Shown: positions 17,155 through 26,596, counted from the stretch's first letter. The stretch: DNA of 58,501 nt from Promethearchaeota archaeon (GCA_030605085.1 JAUWBH010000013.1:1-58501), one strand, 5' to 3'. The notes: a model not told the origin generated them from the letters alone. Numbers and translations are program-made.

Positions 17155-20070
17155 TTAAAAGAATGCGTCCACTCTTTTAATACCTTTAATTTCCTCGAAA
17201 GAAATTCCTAAAGCATCTAAAACTTGTTCCAAAGCAGATTGTAAATGTTCTTTATATTTTTTTACATCAATATCTTGGAGTTTAACTAGTTCAGTTACTC
17301 TTGCTCCTGATTGTCCTTTAGTTTTTATTATAGAAATTACTTCACCTTTTTGATATTCTTTTCCCGTTACTTTTTTCAGTTCTAAAGCAGCTTTAACATG
17401 TTGAGGTATATTTTTTTTATACGCTTCAAGGTTTTTTTGCATTCCGATGTTTATAGCATAATCTTCTAGTGTAAAAGTGTCAGGTTTTCCGATCTTCCTT
17501 AAATTTTTTTTTACAATATCTATGATATTTTTCTTAGCTTTTAAAAATTCAGTGTCATTAGTAATGGTTTTTAATATTTCGATTAATTGATTAAAAACTT
17601 TTTTTATAAATTCAGGTGTATTTCTTTTTTTAGCTACTAATCCTTTCATGTCAACATAACCAGAATCTTTATAGATGCCTATGTAATTTTTCTTCCGTTG
17701 GGAGAGTGCTAAAAATTGATATGTTTTTTCCTTCTCCAAATCAAGATCGAGCTCTTTTTTACTCCACTCTGAAATCTCACTCATTTGATCTTTTGTAGGA
17801 TTTAAGAGAAAAATTGAATCAGTGTCCCCGTATAGTACTTTTACACCAAGCTCTTCTGACTTTTTAATAGTAGATTTGATAGAATATTGCCCTATTCCCG
17901 TAGTGCTTTCTGCGACAGGTAAACAAAACAATGGAAAGTTTTGAGAGCCTGTTATCCCGTAAACTCCATTAACAAATACTTTTAGCGCTTGCTGAACAGT
18001 AAGATAATAACTCCGCTGTTTTTCAGAAAGATTTTTATCACTTGATTTTGGCTTGAAGTATTTTACTCTAATATCTCTTAAAAAACCTACAACATAAGCA
18101 AAAATACCCATTTTATGAGTACAAATATGATAAGGAATTCCTTTCACTAAATTATCGGTACAATCATAGTGAGGACATTGGACAGTTTCGTAAGAGAGAT
18201 TGTATTCTTTAATTATTGAAGGATAAAGCGACGCGAAATCCATCACAACAACATCGTAATGAATACCCGGTACTGGATTGACGACATACGCTCCTTTAAA
18301 TCCCTTTCCCTCAATGGTAGATTTCGAATAACCCCCTTTTTTCCTCTCTAAAATTTCTGAGCGCCGAGGGATGAGATATCCTTTCTGTCTATGTTCAAAA
18401 AAGAAGATATTTCTTATCCAGGCAGAAATTTGATGCCTTAACATATCGTGCATTGGTAATTTCGTTATTCTACATAAGAGAACGATTAAATTCCAAACAA
18501 GTGAATTATTAAATGTCGTTAGTTCTAATGTTAACATGGAATCCTTCAAGTTATACCAAGAAAGAATGCTGTAAGTCATTTCATGTATATCTTCTTCGTG
18601 TTCGTACTTCCCTTTTCCTAGTAAAGCGGAACTTATGGCGTCTAGAGAATTTCGCTCGTAAGCCCCTCCAAAAGCGTAACCAGAAATACTCCGATTAAAG
18701 AAAAAGTTGAATAAATCAATATGGATCCCCTTTCTAAGATCACATTCTGCTGTGGACATAATACCATAACCTCTTTTCACATGAATGGGATTCTTATTTT
18801 GATCGATTTTTAACCTATTAGCGCGATGAGACAAGTAGTTTAAGTCGAAATTATCGCCGTTAAAAGTAATAATAATTGGATATTCCCATATGAGCCTAAA
18901 AGTTTCAGTAATAAGCTCCTTTTCACTTTTAAAGAACTTAATTTCTGCGTCATCTGGGAAGTTTTTATGTAAACCATCATAACTGAGGCCTTCACGCTCT
19001 AATACATAAACCAGTTTTAATCCATCAGTTGCCACAAAAGAAACGCTAATGATTTCTTGTTTAGCAAGGCGAGGATCAGGAACTTTATAATCGTGTTCAC
19101 CTAAATTAATCTCAATATCCATCGCCATTCGTTTCAAATCTGGAATCGGCGTAAGAAAAACGTCTAAATTGCGCTCAGCAAAATCTTGAATTTCGGGTGA
19201 TTCTTCCTTGAACAAGGTTCTTAGTTCTTTGGCAACCATTTCAGATTTAGTACCCTCACCCTTAAAATCAATTTGTTCTACTTTTCCTCCTTTAATTTTG
19301 TACACTAATCCCGGAATTAATCCTGTATCATATATATAATTATGATGATATCTAATATCTGCTTCCCAAGCTTCTCCCCCCAATATTTTTTTAACATTAC
19401 TCTCTCGTGTACCTCCAATATCAAGAGGAGTTTTACCATAAATTTTAATTAAAGGAATCTGCTTATCAGTTAATAATTCACTGAGCGTTACTTCTTCTAA
19501 CCTTTTAAATCCCTGAAAATTTGTAAGTTGGATATTCGCTTCTAATTCGGGCCTTGTTTGTTTACTATAGCAATAAGGTTCGTGATTTGTTGTATCAATC
19601 CAAATTTTTATTTCATCCGAATCCAAATCATAGAACTTACAATACGCTTTATTTTGAAAGCCATCGTAATCTACATCGATAAGTAGCCCTCTCTCTAAAT
19701 TTTGAACTATATGACCCTTTTTTTGTAAATAATAATTATATTTAACGGTGACTGATTTTCCTTTTACCCCTTCTAAGCTAATACTTCCATCCTCTATGCC
19801 AAAAGGAGTATCATTTGCTTTAAAAAATAGTTCTTTAGGTATTTCCTTTATTATTTTAGGTATCTTTTTTGGAATTGGTCCTATTTCTTTTGTCTCTTTT
19901 TGAGGTTTAGGCTTTTTTTCTATTCGTTTTTCCGGCTTTTCTTTTATATCTTCTTTTGGTTTATCTTTTTTAGGTTTTTCTTCGGATTTTTTCGGGCTTG
20001 ATTTAGATTGATCGATGAATGAGGCTAAAGACTTTTGTTTACTATCTGTAGGCTTTTTCTTTTTAGTCAA
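17155..20070 (-). CDS. polB: Family B DNA polymerase
   Basis: A 971-residue replicative-type polymerase. Exonuclease motifs are present: ExoI 'MAMDIEIN', ExoII 'ITFNGDNFDLNYL', ExoIII around 'YNLKDSML'. Polymerase motifs are present too: A 'DFASLYPSIIKEYN', B 'KVFVNGVYGITG', C 'YGDTDSIFLL'. All catalytic acids are intact, so it should polymerise and proofread. The first ~95 residues are an unusual Lys/Pro/Glu-rich tail holding 'QKSLASFI' (residues 12-19), a PCNA-interacting PIP-box pattern. The protein ends in 'VDAFF', which resembles the aromatic end of a PIP motif. It stands alone with an AT-rich upstream region that contains one copy of a ~55-base direct repeat. Confidence 0.95.
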   Translation of the reverse strand: MTKKKKPTDSKQKSLASFIDQSKSSPKKSEEKPKKDKPKEDIKEKPEKRIEKKPKPQKETKEIGPIPKKIPKIIKEIPKELFFKANDTPFGIEDGSISLEGVKGKSVTVKYNYYLQKKGHIVQNLERGLLIDVDYDGFQNKAYCKFYDLDSDEIKIWIDTTNHEPYCYSKQTRPELEANIQLTNFQGFKRLEEVTLSELLTDKQIPLIKIYGKTPLDIGGTRESNVKKILGGEAWEADIRYHHNYIYDTGLIPGLVYKIKGGKVEQIDFKGEGTKSEMVAKELRTLFKEESPEIQDFAERNLDVFLTPIPDLKRMAMDIEINLGEHDYKVPDPRLAKQEIISVSFVATDGLKLVYVLEREGLSYDGLHKNFPDDAEIKFFKSEKELITETFRLIWEYPIIITFNGDNFDLNYLSHRANRLKIDQNKNPIHVKRGYGIMSTAECDLRKGIHIDLFNFFFNRSISGYAFGGAYERNSLDAISSALLGKGKYEHEEDIHEMTYSILSWYNLKDSMLTLELTTFNNSLVWNLIVLLCRITKLPMHDMLRHQISAWIRNIFFFEHRQKGYLIPRRSEILERKKGGYSKSTIEGKGFKGAYVVNPVPGIHYDVVVMDFASLYPSIIKEYNLSYETVQCPHYDCTDNLVKGIPYHICTHKMGIFAYVVGFLRDIRVKYFKPKSSDKNLSEKQRSYYLTVQQALKVFVNGVYGITGSQNFPLFCLPVAESTTGIGQYSIKSTIKKSEELGVKVLYGDTDSIFLLNPTKDQMSEISEWSKKELDLDLEKEKTYQFLALSQRKKNYIGIYKDSGYVDMKGLVAKKRNTPEFIKKVFNQLIEILKTITNDTEFLKAKKNIIDIVKKNLRKIGKPDTFTLEDYAINIGMQKNLEAYKKNIPQHVKAALELKKVTGKEYQKGEVISIIKTKGQSGARVTELVKLQDIDVKKYKEHLQSALEQVLDALGISFEEIKGIKRVDAFF

Positions 20071-20111
20071 TTTGACAACCAGTTAAAATTTCATTTAATT
20101 GTTTTCTTATA

Positions 20112-20166
20112 TTTATAATTATAATATTCATTATAATACCAACTATTCCGTCTTTAATATTTTTAC
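20112..20166 (+). repeat. Direct repeat, copy 1 (upstream of polB)
   Basis: About 55 bases centred on ATAATACCAACTATTCC match 21749-21803 with roughly seven differences, same orientation. This copy lies in the region upstream of polB and before the N-terminal piece of the split ATP-grasp gene. It may be a short mobile-element footprint or a duplicated promoter segment. The resemblance is too long to be chance in AT-rich DNA, though it was aligned by eye. Confidence 0.5.
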
Positions 20167-20300
20167 ATTATTAAAAGGATATAAATAAATAGACTTAACA
20201 GATTTTTTAATTATTTTGCTGAGTAAAATAGAAAAATTAAACACCCTTCCAGAATCAATGAGAAAATTTAAAAATTTAAATAATTTTTAAGAAATTGTTA

Positions 20301-20513
20301 ATGACCAAGAAGATTTTTGTTTCTATCAGAAAAAATCACGAGGTTATGGACAAAGTTGTAGGGAAATTAAAAGAATTTTCTAACCTTGAAGTATTTGTTC
20401 ATCATCCTTTCGAAGATATTATTAACTTAACCGACACTTTAAATCAATTAAAAAGATCGGATTTTTTGTTATGGCCTTGGATTAAGTTTAATGGAACTTC
20501 GAAAAAATGTTGA
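20301..20513 (+). pseudogene. N-terminal piece of an ITPK-like ATP-grasp gene
   Basis: About 70 codons from ATG 20301 (TTG 20295 also possible) read 'MTKKIFVSIRKNHEVMDKVV' and continue to 'NQLKRSDFLL'. This resembles the N-terminal domain that precedes the ATP-grasp fold in inositol tris/tetrakisphosphate-kinase-like proteins. After about residue 60 the sequence turns into 'WPWIKFNGTSKKC' and stops. The expected continuation is found about 1.3 kb downstream at 21812-22541. The gene is therefore split. The N-terminal assignment rests partly on this position and is less sure than the C-terminal piece. Confidence 0.45.
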
Positions 20514-20660
20514 AAGCGGAATTTATATGATAAATATACCTCTGGAAAGACTCTAACCGAATTTTATTTTTTTTTAACATTTTCAATAATAGATGAACTC
20601 CTTAAATCCCTCTAAACTAGAGAGATAATGGTTTTAAAATTGTATAAAAAACATTAATAA

Positions 20661-20670
20661 TATTTATATA
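20661..20670 (+). promoter_or_regulatory. TATA box for the RHH-retropepsin gene
   Basis: TATTTATATA at 20661-20670 is a strong archaeal TATA-box candidate. Transcription would start about 25 bases downstream, near 20693-20697, so the ATG at 20702 would have almost no leader. The gap 20514-20701 otherwise holds only AT-rich sequence. Confidence 0.4.
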
Positions 20671-20701
20671 GCAAAATTATCTATATAAAAGTGATATATA
20701 T

Positions 20702-21445
20702 ATGCCTCTCATGAACATTCATATAAAAAAAAAAGAAAAAGAAAAATTGCAGAATTATGTTCAGAAACACTCGGGTAAATCAATGAGTGAATTTGTACGG
20801 AATTCCATTGCCGAAAAAATAAGGGTTGAAGAAATAATATCAAAAATATGTATTCCAGAAGATGTTGAAATTCCTGATTACATTCCTAAAAATAAATATG
20901 TAATATTTGTAAATGGGGCTGTGGTGGCAGTAGGGGATAATCCAAGCGATCTTGCTGAGATAGCAGTTCAAAAATTCCCTCATTTTCCTTTTGTTTTAAA
21001 ATATAATGGACCGAAACAAAAACATATGGAATACTTTTACATGAGCTTAACGGAATTTCAGGGTTGGAGATATAGTATATTTGAAGACCAATCCTATCCT
21101 ATTATCCCTATTGAACTCAAATCATTCAGGAACGAAAGAAAATTAAATGCGTCGTTTGATACTGCTGCTTCTTTATGTGTTTTAAAGACGGGCGTGTTTC
21201 CCACCACAGAATGTGAGATTAGCCGAAAAGAGCAGATTTCAACGGTTACAGGCATTATAGAAGCAATAATATATAAAGGAAATGTAAGAATACTTGATGC
21301 TATTTTTGAAATTGAATTCATTATTGCACCAATTGCAGATGTTTTACCTTTTAAATTCTTAATAGGTCGTAATTTAATGGACCAATTGGATGCTTACTTT
21401 TTAGGCAAAAAACAAGTTTTACTTATAAAAATAGCTGAACCTTAG
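20702..21445 (+). CDS. Ribbon-helix-helix protein fused to a retropepsin-like domain
   Basis: A 247-residue protein. Residues 1-40 ('NIHIKKKEKEKLQNYV', 'SMSEFVRNSIAEKI') look like a ribbon-helix-helix DNA-binding domain. The C-terminal half looks like a clan AA aspartic protease: 'NASFDTAAS' at the position of the Asp-Thr-Gly-Ala active-site loop, and 'FLIGRNLMDQLDAYFLG' at the position of the closing Gly-Arg-(Asn/Asp) motif. The catalytic Asp-Thr is present but Gly is replaced by Ala, so activity is uncertain. Retropepsins work as dimers and RHH domains dimerise, which fits. It has its own strong TATA box and sits inside a disrupted ATP-grasp gene, so it probably arrived with an insertion. 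Confidence 0.6.
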   Translation: MPLMNIHIKKKEKEKLQNYVQKHSGKSMSEFVRNSIAEKIRVEEIISKICIPEDVEIPDYIPKNKYVIFVNGAVVAVGDNPSDLAEIAVQKFPHFPFVLKYNGPKQKHMEYFYMSLTEFQGWRYSIFEDQSYPIIPIELKSFRNERKLNASFDTAASLCVLKTGVFPTTECEISRKEQISTVTGIIEAIIYKGNVRILDAIFEIEFIIAPIADVLPFKFLIGRNLMDQLDAYFLGKKQVLLIKIAEP

Positions 21446-21490
21446 ATTTTAAATAGTATATCAATAACTTTTTATAAAAATAATAGATTA

Positions 21491-21661
21491 ATGTTTGAGC
21501 GGTTTTTAGTATGGACAGACCATCAATATTCACAAGGTAAAAATTTAGACGATTTAATCGATCATTTTCGAGGCGAGGAGTGCGTTCAACGGGGATATAA
21601 CGGTCAATTTGTGAAAAATAATGTTAAGTTGTCGTTAAAAACGGGTGTGTTTAGATGTTAA
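21491..21661 (+). CDS. Small hypothetical protein (56 residues)
   Basis: An ATG-initiated frame of 57 codons begins 'MFERFLVWTDHQYSQGKNLD' and ends at 'LSLKTGVFRC'. Its last residues share Leu-Lys-Thr-Gly-Val-Phe with the RHH-retropepsin gene 46 bases upstream ('VLKTGVFP'), which may be chance or a duplicated fragment. No family is recognised and no ribosome site is visible. It lies between the two pieces of the split ATP-grasp gene. Confidence 0.3.
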   Translation: MFERFLVWTDHQYSQGKNLDDLIDHFRGEECVQRGYNGQFVKNNVKLSLKTGVFRC

Positions 21662-21748
21662 ACTGATACAAATTTTAAAGATAATAAAGTTTTAAATGAA
21701 TAGAAATAAGATCTTTATTATTCTTTAGAAAAAAATACAAAACTTAAG

Positions 21749-21803
21749 TTAATAATTATAATATCTATTATAATTCCAACTATTCCTACTTTAATATTTA
21801 TAG
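21749..21803 (+). repeat. Direct repeat, copy 2 (at the ATP-grasp junction)
   Basis: This second copy of the ~55-base repeat (first copy 20112-20166) ends within about ten bases of where recognisable ATP-grasp coding sequence resumes at 21812. In the ATP-grasp frame it reads as an unnatural run of Ile and Leu, so it is not part of the original gene. It marks the right-hand junction of the inserted segment. Confidence 0.5.
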
Positions 21804-21811
21804 TTTTAAAA

Positions 21812-22541
21812 GCGTCTAATAAAATTTCCATTGATTTATTGCATTTTGCGAAATTATATAATATTCCAAGTCTTCACGATTTCGATACAGTATTTATGTG
21901 CCGTAGTAAAATAGCTCTTGATTGTCGACTAAGACAAATAATTACAAAATATGAGAGTGAATTGGACGATTTTTTATTACAAATACCAACATCGTGGGTT
22001 GGACATATTAATAAAAAAAATTTACAAACTTTCAAAGAATGGGCTAAACCTTTATTACCATTAGTATTGAAAAGTCATGATCAACACGATAAACATATTA
22101 GGTTTAGCTTTCTTGCTAGAACTCCGAAAGAAATCGATGATTTTTACGATAGGTTTAAAGATATTCTTTATTATTCTGTATATATCCAGACACATATTAA
22201 CTGCGACGATATAGATCGGAAAATTTATGTTATTGGCAATAAAAGTGTTTGGAGTTCAAAGAGAAAGTCCTATAGCAATTGCAATAAGAGAGAATCTTGA
22301 TTATATTGATGTTAATGCGATTAAAAAAAAAAAAATCGAAGTACCAGAAAAAGCAAAGGAATTAGCAAAAATTTTAGCCAAAGAATTAGATTTGAAACTT
22401 TTTGGATTTGATTTAATTAAATCTCTTGATCATCAAGACAAATATTACTTAATTGATGTTAATGATTTCCCCGGTTATAGAGGATTAAATAATATTGAAA
22501 ATCTAATTGTAGATTATTTAAGAGAAAGACTATTAAAATGA
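21812..22541 (+). pseudogene. ITPK-like ATP-grasp kinase, C-terminal piece with frameshift
   Basis: Coding similarity resumes near 'ISIDLLHFAKLYNIPSLHD' and runs to the end. A TTG at 21839 could serve as a start but lacks a ribosome site. The frame breaks near 22243-22247 at GGCAATAAAAGTG: one extra A separates 'KIYVIGNK' from 'VFGVQRESPIAIA'. The second frame ends with 'LFGFDLIKSLDHQDKYYLID' and 'VNDFPGYRG', the metal-binding Asp and Asn-x-x-Pro-Gly motif of ITPK-type ATP-grasp enzymes, which phosphorylate inositol phosphates or related polyols. With the N-terminus displaced and a frameshift, it is probably dead. Confidence 0.65.
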
Positions 22542-22563
22542 ATAAAATGGTATTCAAATTATT

Positions 22564-22683
22564 TCAAATAAGATTATCAAACAGATTTTGATAGACTATT
22601 TGCGGCATTAGTCCGAACGCCTCTATCCCATCAACCGTTGCGGAATTTGGGAATGCTTTTCCTTATTATTTTCGCCATGATTC
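22564..22683 (-). pseudogene. C-terminal relic of a TnpB-like protein, copy B
   Basis: On the minus strand, 22656-22564 reads 'AFPNSATVDGIEAFGLMPQI' to a TGA stop, almost identical to copy A at 9459-9551. Upstream, after a one-base frameshift, 22683-22658 reads 'MAKIIRK', matching the conserved segment that normally joins the last RuvC Asp motif to Ala-Phe-Pro-Asn in TnpB. The rest of the transposon gene is missing. It fills most of the gap between the ATP-grasp fragment and the next gene. Confidence 0.55.
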
Positions 22684-22725
22684 CTATTAATTGAATCAAG
22701 TTTAAAATCTCCTGAATATTCTTCT

Positions 22726-23028
22726 TTATGTTGCCATAGATACTCCTACAAGCATTGCAGATAGAATAAAAACCAAACCAATAACACATAGGATTAAGCC
22801 TATTAATGCAAATGTTTTGCTCTCGGCTGTCGCAGCTCCTATAATTCCAAGAATTAATCCAGTTATGGCTAAGATGAGTATAACTAATCCCAAGATAGCT
22901 AAAAAAATAAGGATGCCTGTACTACCAGTTGTTATACCTATATATACAAGAGGAGGAATAACTAAAAAATTTAAAATACAAATGATAATTCCTATTATGA
23001 AAGAAGCAATACCTAGTCCATTACCCAT
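22726..23028 (-). CDS. Small membrane protein, three to four hydrophobic segments
   Basis: A 100-residue protein that is almost wholly hydrophobic, rich in Gly, Ile and Leu. It begins 'MGNGLGIASFIIGIIICIL' and has three to four membrane-spanning stretches. The pattern resembles DUF4190-like small membrane proteins but I cannot assign it firmly. A GGTGAT ribosome site lies about 6 bases before its ATG, so it is probably a real gene. It is isolated, with about 140 bases to the pmbA end. Confidence 0.65.
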   Translation of the reverse strand: MGNGLGIASFIIGIIICILNFLVIPPLVYIGITTGSTGILIFLAILGLVILILAITGLILGIIGAATAESKTFALIGLILCVIGLVFILSAMLVGVSMAT

Positions 23029-23168
23029 AGATTATCACCTATTATTTTTAATAATTTTTATTTTAGATGTAATTAATACTTCTACAAAATTGTATTTAAA
23101 TGTTTTTGTTTAATATAGATTTGAGAAAAAATCTCAAATTTTTAAAAAAATATAAATTCTTTATAAAA

Positions 23169-24547
23169 TCATTTTGTGCCTGTCGTGAGCTTTATATCTT
23201 CAATAAGCATGAACGGAGCGAATACGGGATTTCCAGTAGGACTTAACCAGGTTTTAACTTGTTTTATATCTTTTCCCAATGCTATTGTGTGTTCAAGCAT
23301 ATGATAATGGTCGGAATTAATACGAAGTTCCCTTACAGGTTCAAGCACCTTACCCTTATTTTTAACTAAAAACATGCCGTCCTTTGGAAGAGATGATAAG
23401 GCTCCGGGTGGTGCGTAACTTTGGTACCGAGTATACCACGTCGAAGAAATTAAGAGTGTTGGTTTTTCAGAAACTTCCATTAATTCCTCCAAAGAATGAT
23501 CGCCAGGAGCAAACACTGTATTTGTAGGTTTGGGCATGGTAATCCCCGCATTACCTGTAGACACTTGATTTTTTCTTGCGAGGGAAGTATTAGTAAAATA
23601 TTGGTGTATAATTCCTTTATCAATTAGCAGAGTTCTTTTTGTAGGCACGCATTCATCGTCAAAAAGAGAGCTTGCTAAACCGTATTCGATCTTCCCATCG
23701 TCCCAAACAGAGATAATATCGTTGGCAATCTTATCTCCCACTTTTTTCCCTGCTAACCACGATAATCCCAATTTTTTTATGTATGTATTCATAGCTAACG
23801 AGGGTGTAGGAGCCTGTAATTCGGTAGAAACTTTAGGATAGATTATAATGTTATAAATTCCCGGTTTACCTTTTTTACCGCCAACCGCCATATTACAAAT
23901 CTTCCCTGCTTCCTCTCCTGCAGTAATAGCGTCAAAGCCTTCTTCTAGATGCGTTGAGCAAGATAATGCTTCTCCTGTTGCGTACATGTCCTCAGCAAAC
24001 GCTCTAATTCGAAAATTAAGGTTTGTTTTTTTAAATTTTTCTTCAATACCTGTACTTGTTTCTAAATAATACTGAGTATCTCCAAAAAAGAAAAAACCAG
24101 CAACTCTATTCGCACCTTGGTTTATTGAAGCTTCTGCTGCTTTTTCTACTAAATCAGTCGCATTCTCTCCTAATTTGACTACTTTATCGTCGAATATTTT
24201 GCTTTGAATGCTATATCGTATTTGAAGGGACCTTCCGGTAGCCTTTTGTAATTTCTGTTTATATGTGCAGCATTTAATAATTTTTCACAGTAATTTAAAG
24301 TATTTTCGACGATTCCATGGCTCATATCGTTTATTGATATTTCAGCAGTCCTTCTATTTTTAGATAGAAACAAATTAACTCTAAGATCGTCCCAATTTTT
24401 ATTAATATCGATTTTATTTTCGGAAAACCTAATTTGATTCTCAGATTGTATTATTCCCTTAATTACCCAGTCGGTACAGAATTTCTCTATTCCTTTTTTA
24501 GCACGCTCTATAATATCAAATAGAATTTCATCTTTTTCTTCGCTCAT
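23169..24547 (-). CDS. pmbA: TldD/PmbA-family protease subunit, PmbA type, with a frameshift
   Basis: Two minus-strand frames form one protein. The N-terminal 122 codons (24547-24179) end in 'FKAKYSTIK'. Reading past one missing A in the AAAA run near 24207 gives 'FKAKIFDDKVVKLGENATD', which continues without a break to the stop at 23169. The total is about 460 residues, normal for PmbA (TldE). The C-terminal half has the family's 'ISSTWYTRYQSYAPPGA'-type region. PmbA is the partner of TldD in a peptide-degrading or peptide-maturing protease complex. It begins 10 bases after tldD, with GGTGAT as ribosome site. Either a sequencing error or a real lesion explains the frameshift. Confidence 0.75.
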
Positions 24548-24556
24548 TTAATCACC

Positions 24557-26020
24557 TTACGCTAATCTTACGCTTCGTAATCTAATATTAGGGCCTCCAG
24601 TCCACACAGGACACCCTTGTCCTGGTTCTGACTTTCCGCAAAAAGCACCCTGCCATTCTAATGTCTTTCCTTGTGCATCGATGCTTCCAAACAAACCAGG
24701 AGAAGAGATTTCAAGACCTGGCTTTAATACTAATTTATCGCTGATTTCTCCATTCTGAATCAAATAGGCTTCTTGCCCAACGTATTTACATTGCAATCTT
24801 TTATCGTCAATATTCCACTCGGTAAATGATTTCATATAAATCCCTAATTTTACATCCTCTACCATTTCTTCAAACGAATAATTACCTGGGGCGAAATAAG
24901 TGTTTGCCATCCGTATAATTGGTTCTCGATCGTAAGCAGTAGCTCTAGCGGCAGCATTACTTTGAGTATTAAATACTGCGGCAGTCTCACGATTAAGCAA
25001 CATTTCGTTAAAAATTCCATTTTTTATTAGTTCCCGCCTCCTTGCTTTTACTCCCTCGTCGTCGTATAAGTAAAAGCCAAAAGATCCTGGGACTGTAGGA
25101 TCTTCATATATATTTACGCACTCGTTACCTATTTTATATCCTATATCGTGTTCTCTTAAATAAGATTCTCCCGCTTGAGCTCCTTCTCTTCCTAAGATTC
25201 GATCAGATTCGTGAGGATGACCGCAATTTTCGTGTGAAATAATTCCTGCAACATCAGGTCCAAGAATAATGTCAATTTCACCTTCGGGTGGTTTTACCGC
25301 TTTTGTTATTATATTTCCAATAACATTTACCTTTTCTCTAACTTTTTCTATTAAATTCCACGAAAGTAATTCGTCCCAACCTGCAGTTGTGGCATAATAA
25401 CTCATAGACATCTCGTTTTTTCCCCCAGGTTGAATTCCTATAATAACCGGTACGAACGCAACGCGAGGGATGTGCCCAGTTATAATTGTAGAATCGCTAT
25501 TAACGAAATAGGTATCTCGTTGGTCTGTCATTAACACAAGAATATGAATAAAGTCAACGGGATATTTCTTTTCGGAAAAAATTTTAATAAAATCCTGAAC
25601 AAATCCAATTTTTTCTTCTAAAGAAACTTTTTGAGGATTCATTTTATATTTACTCTGCCATTTAGCGTTATACGCTTTTTCTTCGCTCATTTTAAGGGGA
25701 GTTTTTCTTTGCTTTCCACCTCTCTTAGCCGTTTTAAAAGCGTGCTCTACTGCTTGATTAATTGCTTCTTTAGTTAGATTATTTGTTGTTGCCATTCCCA
25801 TACCACCGTTAACTAAAAGGCGTACATTAATTCCCCTTTTTCTACTAAAAGCGTCTGAAGTAAGTTCAATTGGAAGATTTCCAAGATGCATCTTTCCATT
25901 AAAAAATGTGACTATATCCGACACATTAGACTCCAATCGAATTTCCGCATATTCGCAATTCCTTCCATTTGATTGAGCGTAATCTAACGCATATTCGGCT
26001 AAATCTTTATATGCTTCCAT
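24557..26020 (-). CDS. tldD: TldD metalloprotease
   Basis: A 487-residue protein of the TldD family. 'IISHENCGHPHESDRI' holds the His-Glu-x-x-x-His zinc-binding pattern used by the TldD-TldE heterodimer. The later 'YDREPIIRMANTYFAPGNYS' and 'GQEAYLIQNGEISDKLVL' segments are also typical. The complex cleaves unfolded or modified peptides inside the cell. It lies upstream of pmbA with a 9-base gap, the usual operon order. The start ATG follows an A/T leader without a clear ribosome site. Its full length contrasts with the frameshifted partner. Confidence 0.92.
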   Translation of the reverse strand: MEAYKDLAEYALDYAQSNGRNCEYAEIRLESNVSDIVTFFNGKMHLGNLPIELTSDAFSRKRGINVRLLVNGGMGMATTNNLTKEAINQAVEHAFKTAKRGGKQRKTPLKMSEEKAYNAKWQSKYKMNPQKVSLEEKIGFVQDFIKIFSEKKYPVDFIHILVLMTDQRDTYFVNSDSTIITGHIPRVAFVPVIIGIQPGGKNEMSMSYYATTAGWDELLSWNLIEKVREKVNVIGNIITKAVKPPEGEIDIILGPDVAGIISHENCGHPHESDRILGREGAQAGESYLREHDIGYKIGNECVNIYEDPTVPGSFGFYLYDDEGVKARRRELIKNGIFNEMLLNRETAAVFNTQSNAAARATAYDREPIIRMANTYFAPGNYSFEEMVEDVKLGIYMKSFTEWNIDDKRLQCKYVGQEAYLIQNGEISDKLVLKPGLEISSPGLFGSIDAQGKTLEWQGAFCGKSEPGQGCPVWTGGPNIRLRSVRLA

Positions 26021-26125
26021 ATTTTATCTAAATTTAACTATTTTAATTTTTAATTCTAAAAAAGAAAAGATTCACAAAATTCAAAAATATGGAAAAGTTA
26101 AAAAATATCTCTATTCGGTATTTTT

Positions 26126-26464
26126 TTAGCTTTTAATAATAATCTTTTTGATTTCAGCAAGTAGTAACTGCTTTTCAGCTATGAACCAATCAAATTGACT
26201 TTTTGGAGGGGATTCGTAGTAAATAATTTTAGCAACATCTCTTATTTCATCCTCTGTCGGTTTTATTATTTCACCATTCACATTTTCTCTTATTAACAAT
26301 ACTAAATTGTCTGTTTCAAGAGGTTGAATATCGTAGCCGTTCTTTACATTTTTGTTAATAGTGACGCACATTTCCGCCAAATACCAAACAGCGTTATCGT
26401 ACGATTCGCTCGATTTGTATCGTCTATATGCTAGAATTTGGACATCTTCTTTACTAAAAGGCAT
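26126..26464 (-). CDS. Hypothetical protein (112 residues)
   Basis: A soluble-looking protein beginning 'MPFSKEDVQILAYRRYKSSE', with mixed charged helices and no Cys motif or membrane segment. I recognise no family. The composition is normal for the genome and the frame is intact from ATG, so it is likely a gene. It lies about 105 bases upstream of tldD on the same strand and might be co-transcribed. Confidence 0.55.
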   Translation of the reverse strand: MPFSKEDVQILAYRRYKSSESYDNAVWYLAEMCVTINKNVKNGYDIQPLETDNLVLLIRENVNGEIIKPTEDEIRDVAKIIYYESPPKSQFDWFIAEKQLLLAEIKKIIIKS

Positions 26465-26596
26465 TTTACCACATCAATAGCAAATTACAAATAAATTTAT
26501 TATATTTAAATAACAAAAAAGACATGTTAATTTTTAATTATTTGTGTCGGCTATTTTAAGCTTAAAACCACAAAATTAAATTATTATTCATTTTTA

